From Stenotrophomonas sp. Ste86 (lineage in GTDB: Bacteria; Pseudomonadota; Gammaproteobacteria; Xanthomonadales; Xanthomonadaceae), in the NCBI RefSeq assembly GCF_024519465.1, contig NZ_JALJRW010000001.1:1-64000 (forward strand): DNA of 64,000 nucleotides. The letters are read 5' to 3'. Within the stretch, counting starts at the first letter, position 1, and the number at the start of each line of letters is the position of its first letter. Below are positions 8,206 to 16,843 of the stretch, in pieces. Under the pieces are notes generated by a model, which ran no database searches, was not told the origin of the DNA, and saw only the letters and a list, made by a program, of their open reading frames with translations. Both the position numbers and the translations under genes were made by a program.

Positions 8206-10080
8206 ATGAATGCCGCAGCAGACAAGGACGATGCAGCCAGCATCGCGCAGCATCGAACCGCCGCCGAGGTCGCCTTCAATCCTGATTACGCGTCGGCCAA
8301 CAGTGAGTACCGCGCCGCAGTGGGCAGCGGCTCGATCACCTGGAATCCGGGCGATGGCGCGGTCAAGGGCGCCATCGAGCGGGACGTTGCCAAGGTGGGC
8401 TCCACGGCGCAGACGCAGGCTCAGGCGGTGACCTTCACGCACGCGAGCGCCGACGGCCTGGTGAACTATCAGGTGCAGATGGAGCGCTCAGCGGGCGCAC
8501 GCGCGGAGGTGGGGGGTGGATCGAGCCGTGGCGCGGCCGCCGAGACGGCCACCACCGCCGGTGTACGCGGGCGCTACCTGGTCAGCCTGCCGGCCGGCAG
8601 CGATGCGGTCGATGCGGCGAAGGTGGACCCGTTCACGCCCACCACGATTCCCGTCGGTGGCCGCGTCACGCTCGATGCCCAGGCGTTCCAGGGCACTGCG
8701 CTGGACGCCAGCTTCCGCCACATCGCCACCCAGACACAGCTCACCGAGGCCTCGGGCGCGAGCTATCGCGTGGACCGCCTCGATGCCGGGCATGTGCGCG
8801 TGACCATGGGGCCCAACCAGGCCGTGTCGGCATTCAACGGCCTGGGCGTGTCGGCCGGCGGTGTCAGTGCCATGCTCGGCCGCCAGGATGCGCTGGGGCA
8901 ATCCACGCTGAAGACCGCCACCTTCGACCTTGGCCAGCCCGATGGCCAGGCCGCCTACGCGCACTTTGTCGGTACCGGCGAAATCGCCGCGCAAACGCCG
9001 GGGGTGGATGCGGTCGCCACCGTCGAACGGCTGGGCATGAGCTCGCAGACGCGGCTGAAGGTCGGCGTGGGCGAGCACTTCAGTGCCGATCTGGGCGGTG
9101 CGCGCAACAGTGGCGACGTGGTGCGCACGCGCTTCGAGGATGGCAGCCATGTGGATGCACGCCGGGTGGAATACAGCGACAACGTGCCCATGACCCGGCT
9201 CAGCGTGCATGCCGCCGACGGCCAGGAGAATGTCGACGCGCGCCGCTACGAGTTCCAGTTCGACCTGCGCAACGCGCCGCAGGCCCAACAGATCGCCGGC
9301 CTGCTCAACACCGCGCTGACCGGCGAGACCCGGCGCGCCGGGCCGGTGCAGGCCGGCGACACCCTCACCCTGGGCTTCAGCGAGGCGCAGATGCGCACGC
9401 TGATGCAGCAGACCCAGGCCATGGTGCAGGACAACCCCACCGCCGACCGGCGCTGGCGGTTGTTGGCCGAAGATGGCCACGGCCAGCCGCAGCAGGACGT
9501 GGACGCCTTCGCCACCACGCTGGCACGCCTGCAGGGCCAGTCCGCGTATGGCATGGCCGAGCGCCTGTTCCATCTTTCCAACGCCGCCGACGGCGACCCG
9601 CGCAAGGGCTTCGAGCCGATCGCCGCCAGCGTGGACAGCCCGCGCCTGCGCGACCTGCCCGCACCGTCGCCGCTGCTGCCGCAGGATCCGCGCCATGCCG
9701 ACAGCCCCGATCACGGGTTGATGCGGCAGAGCCAGAACGCAGTGGGGGCGCTGGATCAGGGCATGGGCCGTCAGCCCGATGCGATGAGCGAGCGTCTGTA
9801 CATGGGATTGGTGGTGGCGGCACGCCGAGAAGGTCTGGAGCGGATCGACCAGGCGCAGCTCAGCGACGGCGGCCAGTACGCGTTCGCCGTGCAGGGCGAG
9901 CCGCATGCGGCGGACCGCAAGCTGGCCCGTGCCGAGACCAGCGAAGCGCTTGCCACGCCGGTGGGTGAGCATGTGCGCGCACTGCAGGAGGTGGCGCCCG
10001 CGCACGTACGCGACGCGCAGGCCGAACAGCAGCAGGTGGAAGAGCGTGTGCAGTCGCAGGCGCAGGGGATGTCGCGCTGA
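8206..10080 (+). CDS. Type IV secretion effector with C-terminal XVIPCD domain, toxin domain unknown
   Basis: A 624-residue protein without signal peptide. Residues about 490-600 match the Xanthomonas VirD4-interacting conserved domain: DPRHADSPDHGLMRQSQ, then MSERLYMGLVVAARREGLERID, GGQYAFAVQGEPHAADRKLA and the Gln-rich tail. This C-terminal signal recruits antibacterial effectors to the VirD4 coupling protein of the X-T4SS. The first 480 residues match no family I know; they are Gly/Ala/Thr-rich with repeated strand-like segments (VRGRYLVSLPAGSD, TLKTATFDLGQPDGQ, ARRYEFQFDLRNAPQ). Start at 8206: GAGGA lies seven bases upstream and TACAAT at 8171-8176 could be the -10 box. The stop overlaps the next gene (TGATG), as in effector-immunity pairs. 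Confidence 0.82.
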   Translation: MNAAADKDDAASIAQHRTAAEVAFNPDYASANSEYRAAVGSGSITWNPGDGAVKGAIERDVAKVGSTAQTQAQAVTFTHASADGLVNYQVQMERSAGARAEVGGGSSRGAAAETATTAGVRGRYLVSLPAGSDAVDAAKVDPFTPTTIPVGGRVTLDAQAFQGTALDASFRHIATQTQLTEASGASYRVDRLDAGHVRVTMGPNQAVSAFNGLGVSAGGVSAMLGRQDALGQSTLKTATFDLGQPDGQAAYAHFVGTGEIAAQTPGVDAVATVERLGMSSQTRLKVGVGEHFSADLGGARNSGDVVRTRFEDGSHVDARRVEYSDNVPMTRLSVHAADGQENVDARRYEFQFDLRNAPQAQQIAGLLNTALTGETRRAGPVQAGDTLTLGFSEAQMRTLMQQTQAMVQDNPTADRRWRLLAEDGHGQPQQDVDAFATTLARLQGQSAYGMAERLFHLSNAADGDPRKGFEPIAASVDSPRLRDLPAPSPLLPQDPRHADSPDHGLMRQSQNAVGALDQGMGRQPDAMSERLYMGLVVAARREGLERIDQAQLSDGGQYAFAVQGEPHAADRKLARAETSEALATPVGEHVRALQEVAPAHVRDAQAEQQQVEERVQSQAQGMSR

Positions 10081-11444
10081 TGACGCATCCGTGGGCCGCG
10101 CTGGCCGTTGCCCTGGCCAGCGCCGGCGCACCGGCTGCAGAACTGCTGCAGCCGGGCATCTATCGGCTGGACCCGGACGCGTGGTTGCAGGCTGCCCCGG
10201 CCACGCCAGCCCCAGGCGAGGCGTTCAAGCAGCGCTTCGCGCATGCGATTCCCGCCAGCGCCAAGGTGCGCGTTGCCTTCGTATCGCGCGATCCGCAGGG
10301 GCAGCGGAACACGCTGGTATTCGTCACCGACCCGGGCTATCGCTACGACATCAACAGCGAGAACAGGCTCTGCCCGGCCTATGCATTCCCTGACTGGAAC
10401 GACCGCTCCGACGCGCAGCCCTACTGCCGCACCAACATCAATGGCGATGGCAGCGAAGCCGCGTTCGACTGGAGCACCACGCAGTTCACTGTGCGCTGGA
10501 ACGATCGCAAGCGTGCCACCGGCACCGAGCACATCCCGCCGCAGCGCAAACCCACCGCCGATGAGGTCGGGGCCTGCGCGATCAGCGACGTCTGTGCCCC
10601 CGAGGCTTACGGTCGCAGCGTCACCCATTACGAGGTGATCCATCCGCGTGATCGCTTCGTGCTACAGCAGGCGCGTGACTATTCCGATGTGTTGTATCTG
10701 CCTATCGACGTGGTTGCGCAGGCTGAGCCGTTGGCGACCCGTGCGGGCGAGCCGCTGAAAGCAGGCAGCTATCTCGCGGTGGTATCGCGCACGCCGGCAT
10801 GGTTCCAGATCGAACGCATCGCATCGGACGGCAGCACTGCGTCAGGCTGGATCGACCGCGATGCGTTGTCCCGACCCGAGTGGGTCGTGCAGACGGCGGT
10901 GACGCCGGCGTTTCGGTTCCGGCTGGGCTTCGAGCGCAACGACAGCGATGACGACGACCCGCAACGGGTGCTGAGCGCCATCGACGTTCTGGACGCCACC
11001 ACCGGCAAGCGCGTGCAGATCCTGCGCGATTTCGATGCCGATCCCATCGGTGGAGCAGGGGACGTGCTGCAACTGGTGGATGCCAACTTCGACGGCCACC
11101 CGGACATCCTGTTGCCGGGGATGTCCGGCGGCGCGGGACCCAACAGCACCGACAACGTGTTTCTGTTCGACCCGGCCTCGCAGAACTTTGTCTACGACGC
11201 CACCTTGTCAGGCATGCCACAGCTGTCCATCAATGCGGCGCAGCGCACCGTGACCTCTTCCGCGCGCAACGGCTGCTGCGCGCACGCCTCGGAAACCTAC
11301 CGGTATCGTGACGGCAGCTTGGAATTGTTCGAGAGCTGGGAAGAGGCGCTGTCCGCCGATGGCGAGTCGGTCGACACCACGCGCGGCGTGCTTCGCAACG
11401 GCCGCATGACGTACAGCACGGTGCGCAGCCCGGCCGAGCATTGA
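10080..11444 (+). CDS. Periplasmic protein with XAC2610-like C-terminal domain, candidate immunity protein
   Basis: A 454-residue protein with a signal peptide (MTHPWAALAVALASAGAPAA). Residues about 215-260 (SYLAVVSRTPAWFQIERIASD...GWIDRDAL) look like a bacterial SH3 domain. Residues about 280-430 contain LVDANFDGHPDILLPGMSGGAGP, a DxNxDGxxD calcium-loop, followed by NVFLFDPASQNFVYD and NGCCAHASETYRY; this is the pattern of XAC2610, the Xanthomonas immunity protein that inhibits a T4SS lysozyme effector. The gene begins on the last base of the XVIPCD effector stop codon, so it is translationally coupled. Together these suggest a periplasmic cognate immunity protein, although known ones are smaller and usually lipoproteins, and the effector here lacks a visible lysozyme domain. 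Confidence 0.7.
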   Translation: MTHPWAALAVALASAGAPAAELLQPGIYRLDPDAWLQAAPATPAPGEAFKQRFAHAIPASAKVRVAFVSRDPQGQRNTLVFVTDPGYRYDINSENRLCPAYAFPDWNDRSDAQPYCRTNINGDGSEAAFDWSTTQFTVRWNDRKRATGTEHIPPQRKPTADEVGACAISDVCAPEAYGRSVTHYEVIHPRDRFVLQQARDYSDVLYLPIDVVAQAEPLATRAGEPLKAGSYLAVVSRTPAWFQIERIASDGSTASGWIDRDALSRPEWVVQTAVTPAFRFRLGFERNDSDDDDPQRVLSAIDVLDATTGKRVQILRDFDADPIGGAGDVLQLVDANFDGHPDILLPGMSGGAGPNSTDNVFLFDPASQNFVYDATLSGMPQLSINAAQRTVTSSARNGCCAHASETYRYRDGSLELFESWEEALSADGESVDTTRGVLRNGRMTYSTVRSPAEH

Positions 11445-11475
11445 GCCCGGCCCGGCCTGCCGCCCACCGCCACGA

Positions 11476-13062
11476 TCACCAGTCGGTGGGGGCGTAGTCC
11501 TTCAGGAACTGGCCCCAGACGTGCTCGCCGCTGTTGAAGCCGTGGATGATCGGGTCGACGATGCGCGCGGCGCCATCGACGATGTCCAGCGGCGGATGGA
11601 AGCGCTCCTGTTCCACCTTCTTCGCGGCCAGATCGGCCGGATCCTCGTCGGTCACCCAGCCGGTGTCGACACTGTTCATGTGGATGCCGTCGTTCTGGTA
11701 ATCGGCCGCCGAGGTGCGCGTCATCATGTTCAACGCGGCCTTGGCCATGTTGGTATGCGGATGCCGGGTGGTCTTGAAGTTGCGGTAGAACTGCCCCTCC
11801 ATCGCCGACACGTTGACGATGTGCTTGTCGCGCTCGGGCGTGCGCAGCATCAGCGGCTTCAGCCGCGCATTGATGATGAACGGCGCAATGGCGTTGACCA
11901 GCTGGGTCTCCAGCAGTTCCACCGATGGCACTTCGTCCATCTGCATGCGCCACGAATTGCGGCCGCGCAGATCGATCTGCTGCAGGTCCTGGTCCAGGCG
12001 GCCATCGGGGAACAGGTGCTGCTGGCCGACCAGTTCGTCATCCAGCAGCGGCACCTGCGACAGCTCGGCGGCGCGGGTCAGGCCGTTGGCACCGTTGAAG
12101 CCCTGGTCCTGCACTACCGGCAGCGCAGTGGCCGAGGTGGCGCCCAGCAGCTCGGCGCTGCGCAGGCCCTCGTAATCGCCGATCAGGCGGCGCAGCGTCT
12201 CGGGCACCTCATGCAGGGCCGCGGTTTCGCCGGCCATCATGTGCGCATAGAACTGCGGCGGGCGGCGTACCGTCTGGCAGGCGTTGTTGATGATGAAATC
12301 CAGCCGCGTTCGCGTGGCCAGCAGTTCGCTGCAGAACGCTTCCACACTGGGCGTGTGGCGCAGGTCCAGCCCGTACACCTGCAGGCGGTGGCCCCACTCG
12401 GCGAAGTCGGGCTCTTCGGCGTAACGCGCCGCCGAATCGCGCGGGAAGCGCGTGGTCACGATCAGCTCGGCACCCGCGCGCAGCAGCTTCAGCCCGGCCT
12501 GGTAGCCGATCTTGACCCGGCCGCCGGTCAGCAGCGCCACGCGGCCGCGCAGGTCGGCGGTCTCGGTGCGCTTGACGAAGTTCAGCTCGGCGCAGGTGGG
12601 GCACATCTGGTCGTAGAAATGGTGCAGCTGGGTGAACTTCTGCTTGCATACATAGCAGTGGCGCAGCTCGGGCGAATGCACCGGTTCCGGCGCAGCGCTG
12701 GCGTTCTCGCCGTTGTGCGCATCGTGCAGACCCGCCGCATGCGGCGGGAAGTAGTTCGGCGTGCTGAACACCGGCTTGCGCCGCAGGGCGCGGATGCCGG
12801 TTTGATCGAGCAGGGCCTCGGCCTTGCGCACCTTTTCCTGGTGGCGCTGCTTGGCCTGCTGCTTGAGCATCTGCCGGCGTGCCTTCGGCTCGGGGTGATA
12901 GACCTTGGCCACCACCTGGTGCAGCCGCGCACGATCGGCGTCGGGCAGGGTGTCGAGCACGCTGCGGTCGGCCTCGATCGCCTCCAGAAGGTCGAGTGCG
13001 GCGCGCAGGCGGTCGGTCAGGGGGAGGTCGTCGGCATCGACGGGAGTGGCAATGGTATTCAA
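11476..13062 (-). CDS. SDR-family oxidoreductase with N-terminal Cys4 zinc motif
   Basis: A 528-residue protein from the proposed TTG start. Residues 1-130 are helical and charged (KARRQMLKQQAKQRHQEKVRKAE). CYVC (136-139) and CPTC (154-157) form a likely zinc site. From residue 171 comes a Rossmann fold, LRGRVALLTGGRVKIGYQAG, in which the usual TGxxxGIG loop is TGGRVKIG. RLDFIINNACQTVRRPP supplies the NNA motif, and HIVNVSAMEGQF with a following Asn/Lys region (HPHTNMAKAALNMMTR) places a Ser and Lys where SDR catalytic residues lie; the usual catalytic Tyr of YxxxK is replaced (HTNMAK). The frame is open further upstream, but no ATG fits and that segment does not look coding. Substrate unknown. 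It is convergent with the effector/immunity genes. Confidence 0.78.
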   Translation of the reverse strand: MNTIATPVDADDLPLTDRLRAALDLLEAIEADRSVLDTLPDADRARLHQVVAKVYHPEPKARRQMLKQQAKQRHQEKVRKAEALLDQTGIRALRRKPVFSTPNYFPPHAAGLHDAHNGENASAAPEPVHSPELRHCYVCKQKFTQLHHFYDQMCPTCAELNFVKRTETADLRGRVALLTGGRVKIGYQAGLKLLRAGAELIVTTRFPRDSAARYAEEPDFAEWGHRLQVYGLDLRHTPSVEAFCSELLATRTRLDFIINNACQTVRRPPQFYAHMMAGETAALHEVPETLRRLIGDYEGLRSAELLGATSATALPVVQDQGFNGANGLTRAAELSQVPLLDDELVGQQHLFPDGRLDQDLQQIDLRGRNSWRMQMDEVPSVELLETQLVNAIAPFIINARLKPLMLRTPERDKHIVNVSAMEGQFYRNFKTTRHPHTNMAKAALNMMTRTSAADYQNDGIHMNSVDTGWVTDEDPADLAAKKVEQERFHPPLDIVDGAARIVDPIIHGFNSGEHVWGQFLKDYAPTDW

Positions 13063-13727
13063 TTCAGATCCGGGAGCAGCGGCGGGGATACAGCGACAGA
13101 CGGCAGAGCGATGACCGCCTCGATGCGGGTCCGTGCTGTAGCGGACCGGGGCGTCCGGTCGGCGGGTATTGTCCCCGATCCGGGGGTGTTGGCGCCAATG
13201 TGGTGTCGCGCGGGAGGCGTCTAGAAGCGGGTGTACGGCCGACGGACCGGCCATGGGGAGGCACTGAATGCGTTCAGGTCGCCATTTCTGCCTGGCTGGC
13301 GCGCAGTGTGGGGGCGCCTTACGTGCAAGAGGGCGATGGGACTTTGACGGACTGCCCCCGGGCCTCCGTTGCCGCGTGACCCATGCAGGGCGTTGAAACG
13401 CGCCAAAGTGAGATTCAATCCACATATTCACGTGAATATAGGGACATTCCACCGGCGACGTGTTGAGCGTCAAATATTTGGTGCTTCGGGTAGGCGATTT
13501 CGATCACGGATAGCTCACCTCGATTATGGCCCCGTCTGGAGATGATCGATGTTCGCCACGACCGCCCGGGGAGAGGGCGGCTGGCGCCGTGTCATGGCAA
13601 CGCACCGCGCCCAGCAGGCGCGGCATGTGGCGTGGACATCGCAGCATCCCGCGATGGCGCCGCGTGGCACCTATCGTGCGATCGCCTGGTGTGCTCGCAC
13701 CGGGTTGCCAATCCAGAGGGAGTTTCA
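13063..13727. other. Long divergent intergenic region with a perfect 16-base palindrome
   Basis: This 665-base stretch lies between the SDR gene (minus) and the AAA-AraC regulator (plus). The open frames across it have unlikely composition and I do not accept them as genes. The clearest structure is the exact palindrome ATATTCACGTGAATAT at 13424-13439, in an AT-rich patch that stands out from the surrounding high-GC DNA and is suitable as a dimeric repressor operator. AGAGGGA at 13715-13721 is the ribosome-binding site of the regulator gene. Confidence 0.5.
13424..13439. promoter_or_regulatory. Perfect 16-base palindrome, candidate operator
   Basis: ATATTCACGTGAATAT reads identically on both strands. 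It is about 290 bases before the R-body-locus regulator and 360 bases before the SDR gene. Perfect palindromes of this size are typical targets of TetR-like or similar dimeric repressors. The cognate protein is unknown. Confidence 0.45.
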
Positions 13728-15269
13728 ATGCACAGGCAAGTCAGTGAAATGCTGCAGCGCGCATATCGTCCGTACCCCTCGTTGCCCGAACTGTTGGGTG
13801 CGTTCGTGGAGGAGTTTTCGCAGCACCAGGCATTGCGCGGCGGGCGCGTACGGCTGCGCGGAATGGCCGCAGACGGCCAGGCGACGACGCCGGCCACCGT
13901 CGGTGATCGTGAACTACCGGCGTCGCAGCGGCTACCCATCCGCTACGGCGACGAGGTGCTGGGAGAGCTCCACCTGGAAGGCAAGAGCGGGCTGCTGGAC
14001 GACACCGCGCTCGCCTTGGGTGAATTGTTTGCCCATCGCTGCGCACAGCTGATAAAACGCTACGAAACCAAGACCTGGGCAGAAGCCGTCCTGAGCCGAC
14101 CGCTGCTCCTGGTGGGTACGTGTGAAGCGATGAAGCAGATCGAGGGGTTCGTCGAACGCGCCGTGGCCAGCAGCCTGCCGGTGCTGGTACGCGGTGAATT
14201 CGGCACAGAAAAAGTAGAGCTTGCCGCGGCCCTGCACAGCTGTGGTCCGTCACGGTTGGGGCCGTTCGTCGAGGTCAACTGCGCCCATCCGCTGGGTGAG
14301 CCCGGCGACTGGTTTGCACGTGCGCAGGGCGGCACGTTGTACTTCCATGAGGTCGATGAGTTGCCGGCGAGCCTGCAGGGGCAGCTTCCGCACCGTATCC
14401 AGGGACTGAATGCCGCTGTGGCCGATGCCCGACCCGTGCAGCCCACCCGGGTGATCGCCTCCAGCAGCGTAGATCTGGAACAGCGTGTGCGTGACCGGCA
14501 GTTCTCGCGCGCGTTGCTGGCCGGCCTGGAGTTTCTCACCGTGGATATTCCCCCCTTGCGCGAACGCGTCGAAGACATCGGCGCACTGGCCGCCCGCGCT
14601 CTGGATCTGCACGGGTTCGATTCCCAGGTAATCCGTGGGGAATTGCTGGAGATACTGCGTCGCCATGATTGGCCGGGCAACCTGCTGGAGATGGAGCGGG
14701 TGGTGGTGCGGCTGGCGGTAATGACCGCGGGCCGTCCGATCCGCAGGGAGGATGTGATGCGGCACGCGCCGGGGCTGTCCTGGGCGATGGAGGCGACCGC
14801 CGCCGCGGCGCCCGCCGCGACGGCGACCGACCCCGGCGCCTTCCCGCTGGATGAGGTGGACGCGGGGGTTGATCCCTCGGCCACAGACGCGCGCGAAGGC
14901 CGCGATCTGCCACGGTCCGCATATGATCGCCTGAACGACGGTCTGCATGACGGCCTCAAGCGTGCGCTTGCCTATCTCAAAGACCACGCGGCCGAACCGC
15001 TCACCCTGGGCGACCTCGCCAGGCAGGCACACGTCAGCCAGTCCCACCTCGGGTTCCTGTTTCGCAACGAGCTGGGTACCACGTTCAAGCCGCTGTTGCA
15101 GCAGTTGCGGATCGAACATGCCAAACAGTTGCTGCGCAGCGAACAACGCCTGCGCATCACCGATGTGGCCCTTCAGGTCGGCTTTGGCGACCTGAGCCAT
15201 TTCGAGAAAAGCTTCCGGCGGGTGGTGGGGGTCAGTCCACGCAGCTACCGGCGCACGCCCGCCGGATAA
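13728..15269 (+). CDS. Composite regulator: degenerate sigma-54-type AAA+ domain fused to AraC DNA-binding domain
   Basis: A 513-residue protein. Residues 1-125 resemble a GAF-like sensor (LPIRYGDEVLGELHLEGKSGLLDDTALALGELFA). Residues 130-355 align with the AAA+ domain of sigma-54 activators: VLVRGEFGTEKVELAAALH (Walker A degenerate, GTEK at 159-162), PFVEVNCAHP, GGTLYFHEVDELPASLQGQLPHRIQ, DIPPLRERVEDIGALA and HDWPGNLLEMERVV. The stretch that should hold the GAFTGA sigma-54 contact loop is missing. In place of a Fis-type helix-turn-helix, residues about 405-513 form an AraC DNA-binding domain (LTLGDLARQAHVSQSHLGFLFRNELG, then ITDVALQVGFGDLSHFEKSFRRVVG). Start at 13728 has AGAGGGA upstream. 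It is convergent with the reb genes, 18 bases apart, so it is their likely regulator. Confidence 0.85.
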   Translation: MHRQVSEMLQRAYRPYPSLPELLGAFVEEFSQHQALRGGRVRLRGMAADGQATTPATVGDRELPASQRLPIRYGDEVLGELHLEGKSGLLDDTALALGELFAHRCAQLIKRYETKTWAEAVLSRPLLLVGTCEAMKQIEGFVERAVASSLPVLVRGEFGTEKVELAAALHSCGPSRLGPFVEVNCAHPLGEPGDWFARAQGGTLYFHEVDELPASLQGQLPHRIQGLNAAVADARPVQPTRVIASSSVDLEQRVRDRQFSRALLAGLEFLTVDIPPLRERVEDIGALAARALDLHGFDSQVIRGELLEILRRHDWPGNLLEMERVVVRLAVMTAGRPIRREDVMRHAPGLSWAMEATAAAAPAATATDPGAFPLDEVDAGVDPSATDAREGRDLPRSAYDRLNDGLHDGLKRALAYLKDHAAEPLTLGDLARQAHVSQSHLGFLFRNELGTTFKPLLQQLRIEHAKQLLRSEQRLRITDVALQVGFGDLSHFEKSFRRVVGVSPRSYRRTPAG

Positions 15270-15287
15270 TGCTCCTGGTCAAGCGGC

Positions 15288-15755
15288 CTAGCGGCGCTGT
15301 TCCCACTTTGCGTCGTCCTCGGCGGCGGCTTCGGTAGCGCGGCGAACAGCGTCTTCGGCGGCGGCATCTGCCCGGCGAGCCGCTTCGTTGGCGGCTTCGA
15401 TCGCATGTTGGGAGGCTTCCATCGCCGCGCGAATGGACTGCTCGGTGGCCGCCATCGCCGCTTCAGCCAGTTCCTGTGCGATCTCCATCGGGCTTTTGCG
15501 GGGGGGGCGGCCACCGTCCGGTGGCGAAGGAAGCGGGGTCGGGAAGGTCATCGGGATGGCTCCGTCTGGGGAAGAGGAAGGGTGCCCGCCAGCGCGGGCA
15601 CCCAGGAGATGGCGCAGCGCGGCCTGCGCGCTGGCCAGGATCTGATCGGCCTGTAGTCGCGCGGCTTGCCGGCCGGCGACAACCGCGTCACCGGCCGCCG
15701 CAGCCAACGACGTGCACGCGTGCTCCGGCCCGTGCGACGGCGCCACGACCGTCAC
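15288..15755 (-). CDS. Ala-rich helical protein of the R-body locus, function unknown
   Basis: A 155-residue product from a GTG start at 15755 whose GTGA overlaps the stop of the upstream 356-residue gene. An alternative is the internal ATG at 15551 (MTFPTPLPSPPDGG), which has its own GGAG ribosome-binding site eight bases upstream and would give 87 residues. The C-terminal part is a long amphipathic, Ala/Glu/Arg-rich helix (EIAQELAEAAMAATEQSIRA, AIEAANEAARRADAAAED), likely a coiled coil. The extra N-terminal part also has a helix (GRQAARLQADQILASAQAALRHLL). No known family is recognised. As the last gene of the reb cluster it may be an accessory or assembly protein. Confidence 0.6.
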   Translation of the reverse strand: MTVVAPSHGPEHACTSLAAAAGDAVVAGRQAARLQADQILASAQAALRHLLGARAGGHPSSSPDGAIPMTFPTPLPSPPDGGRPPRKSPMEIAQELAEAAMAATEQSIRAAMEASQHAIEAANEAARRADAAAEDAVRRATEAAAEDDAKWEQRR

Positions 15756-16822
15756 GCCGAACTGGCCTGGTAACCTAGCATCGCTTCGGATGCGTCATCG
15801 CCGAGCAGCCGGTTGTACTGCGCCAGGGTGATGATGTTGTCTTCCACCTGCACCAGCGCTCGCTGCCGCGAGGCCTCGATCGGGAACTGCACGCTGGCGC
15901 CGTCCTGGCCCAGCCGCCCACGATGGACCGGGTGTTCGTTGAGAAAGGCCTGGGCTTCGCGCATCTGCCGGCGCGCTGCCTCGCGGATGGTCTCGTGATC
16001 CAGGGGCATTCCATGCAGGGCTACCGCGACCTGCTGGGCGGCCAGGGAGATCCGTGCGAAGCCAACCGGTCGTCCTGCCTCCAGTGTCTCGGCGATGGCC
16101 TGGCGCACTTCTTCAGGCGCCGGCAGGCGCGGCAGCTGTGGCCCGTCCAGCGCACCGAACAGCATGGGCAGCAGGATCTGCAGCGCGTGCGTGGCGCGCT
16201 CCAGCCGCTGCTCGGCGGTTGCGGCGGTGTGCTGGGTGCGCAGGTAGAAGCGGTAGTAATCGCAGAACTCGATCGGTCGCCGTGCGTGCTGCAGTGCGAA
16301 GTCCGCTGCCTCCCCTCGGGTTGCTCCGCTGGGCAGCTGCGGCCCCTGTTCGGCGGCCAGCTGCCACAGCGCAAGGCTTTCGCGGAAATCCAACTGCTGC
16401 AGCAGCGGCGCATCGGCGCCACCGACAGCTGCCAGGAAAGGACGGTAGGACTGCAGCGCAGCGTTGCTGACCAGGGAATGCCGCGACAGCAGGCGCTGCA
16501 CGCTGTCGGCCAGAGCGCTGCCGTGTTCGCCATGCTCCACCCGGTACAGCGTGTCGATATCTTCCCCGCCCAGGCTGAGCAGTTTGATCGGACTCACCTG
16601 CAGGCCGGTCTGCGGCAGCCAGGCCAGACGAGAGCCGTGCAGGCCCTGCTGGATGCCATCCAGCAGCATGCTTTCGTCGGCGAACTGATAGCGATGCTCG
16701 TGGGCATCGATGGCCCACTGCAACCAGGGCTGGCCGCCATCGACAAGGGTCAGCACCTGCCGGCACACACTGCTGAGCAGGCCGAGGTGGGGAATGGAAC
16801 GACCAGCAACGAAAAGACTCAT
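15752..16822 (-). CDS. Uncharacterised 356-residue protein of the R-body locus
   Basis: A soluble, mostly helical protein without signal peptide or membrane segments. Recognisable stretches are RSIPHLGLLSSVCRQVLTLVDGG at the N-terminus, RRPIEFCDYYRFYLRTQH in the middle and EASRQRALVQVEDNIITLAQYNRLLG near the end. I do not recognise a family. It follows the RebB-like 115-residue gene by 21 bases, with an AAGGAGAAC ribosome-binding site before the ATG, and overlaps the next gene by four bases, so it belongs to the same transcript. A role in assembling, storing or releasing R-bodies is inference from position only. Confidence 0.7.
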   Translation of the reverse strand: MSLFVAGRSIPHLGLLSSVCRQVLTLVDGGQPWLQWAIDAHEHRYQFADESMLLDGIQQGLHGSRLAWLPQTGLQVSPIKLLSLGGEDIDTLYRVEHGEHGSALADSVQRLLSRHSLVSNAALQSYRPFLAAVGGADAPLLQQLDFRESLALWQLAAEQGPQLPSGATRGEAADFALQHARRPIEFCDYYRFYLRTQHTAATAEQRLERATHALQILLPMLFGALDGPQLPRLPAPEEVRQAIAETLEAGRPVGFARISLAAQQVAVALHGMPLDHETIREAARRQMREAQAFLNEHPVHRGRLGQDGASVQFPIEASRQRALVQVEDNIITLAQYNRLLGDDASEAMLGYQASSA

Positions 16823-16843
16823 CTGCGGTTCTCCTTGGGGGCC

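Noticed and set aside
13063..13473. N-terminal extension of the SDR protein to an ATG at 13473
   Set aside because: The extra 137 residues look non-coding (RPGGSPSKSHRPLARKAPP) and contain the promoter region.
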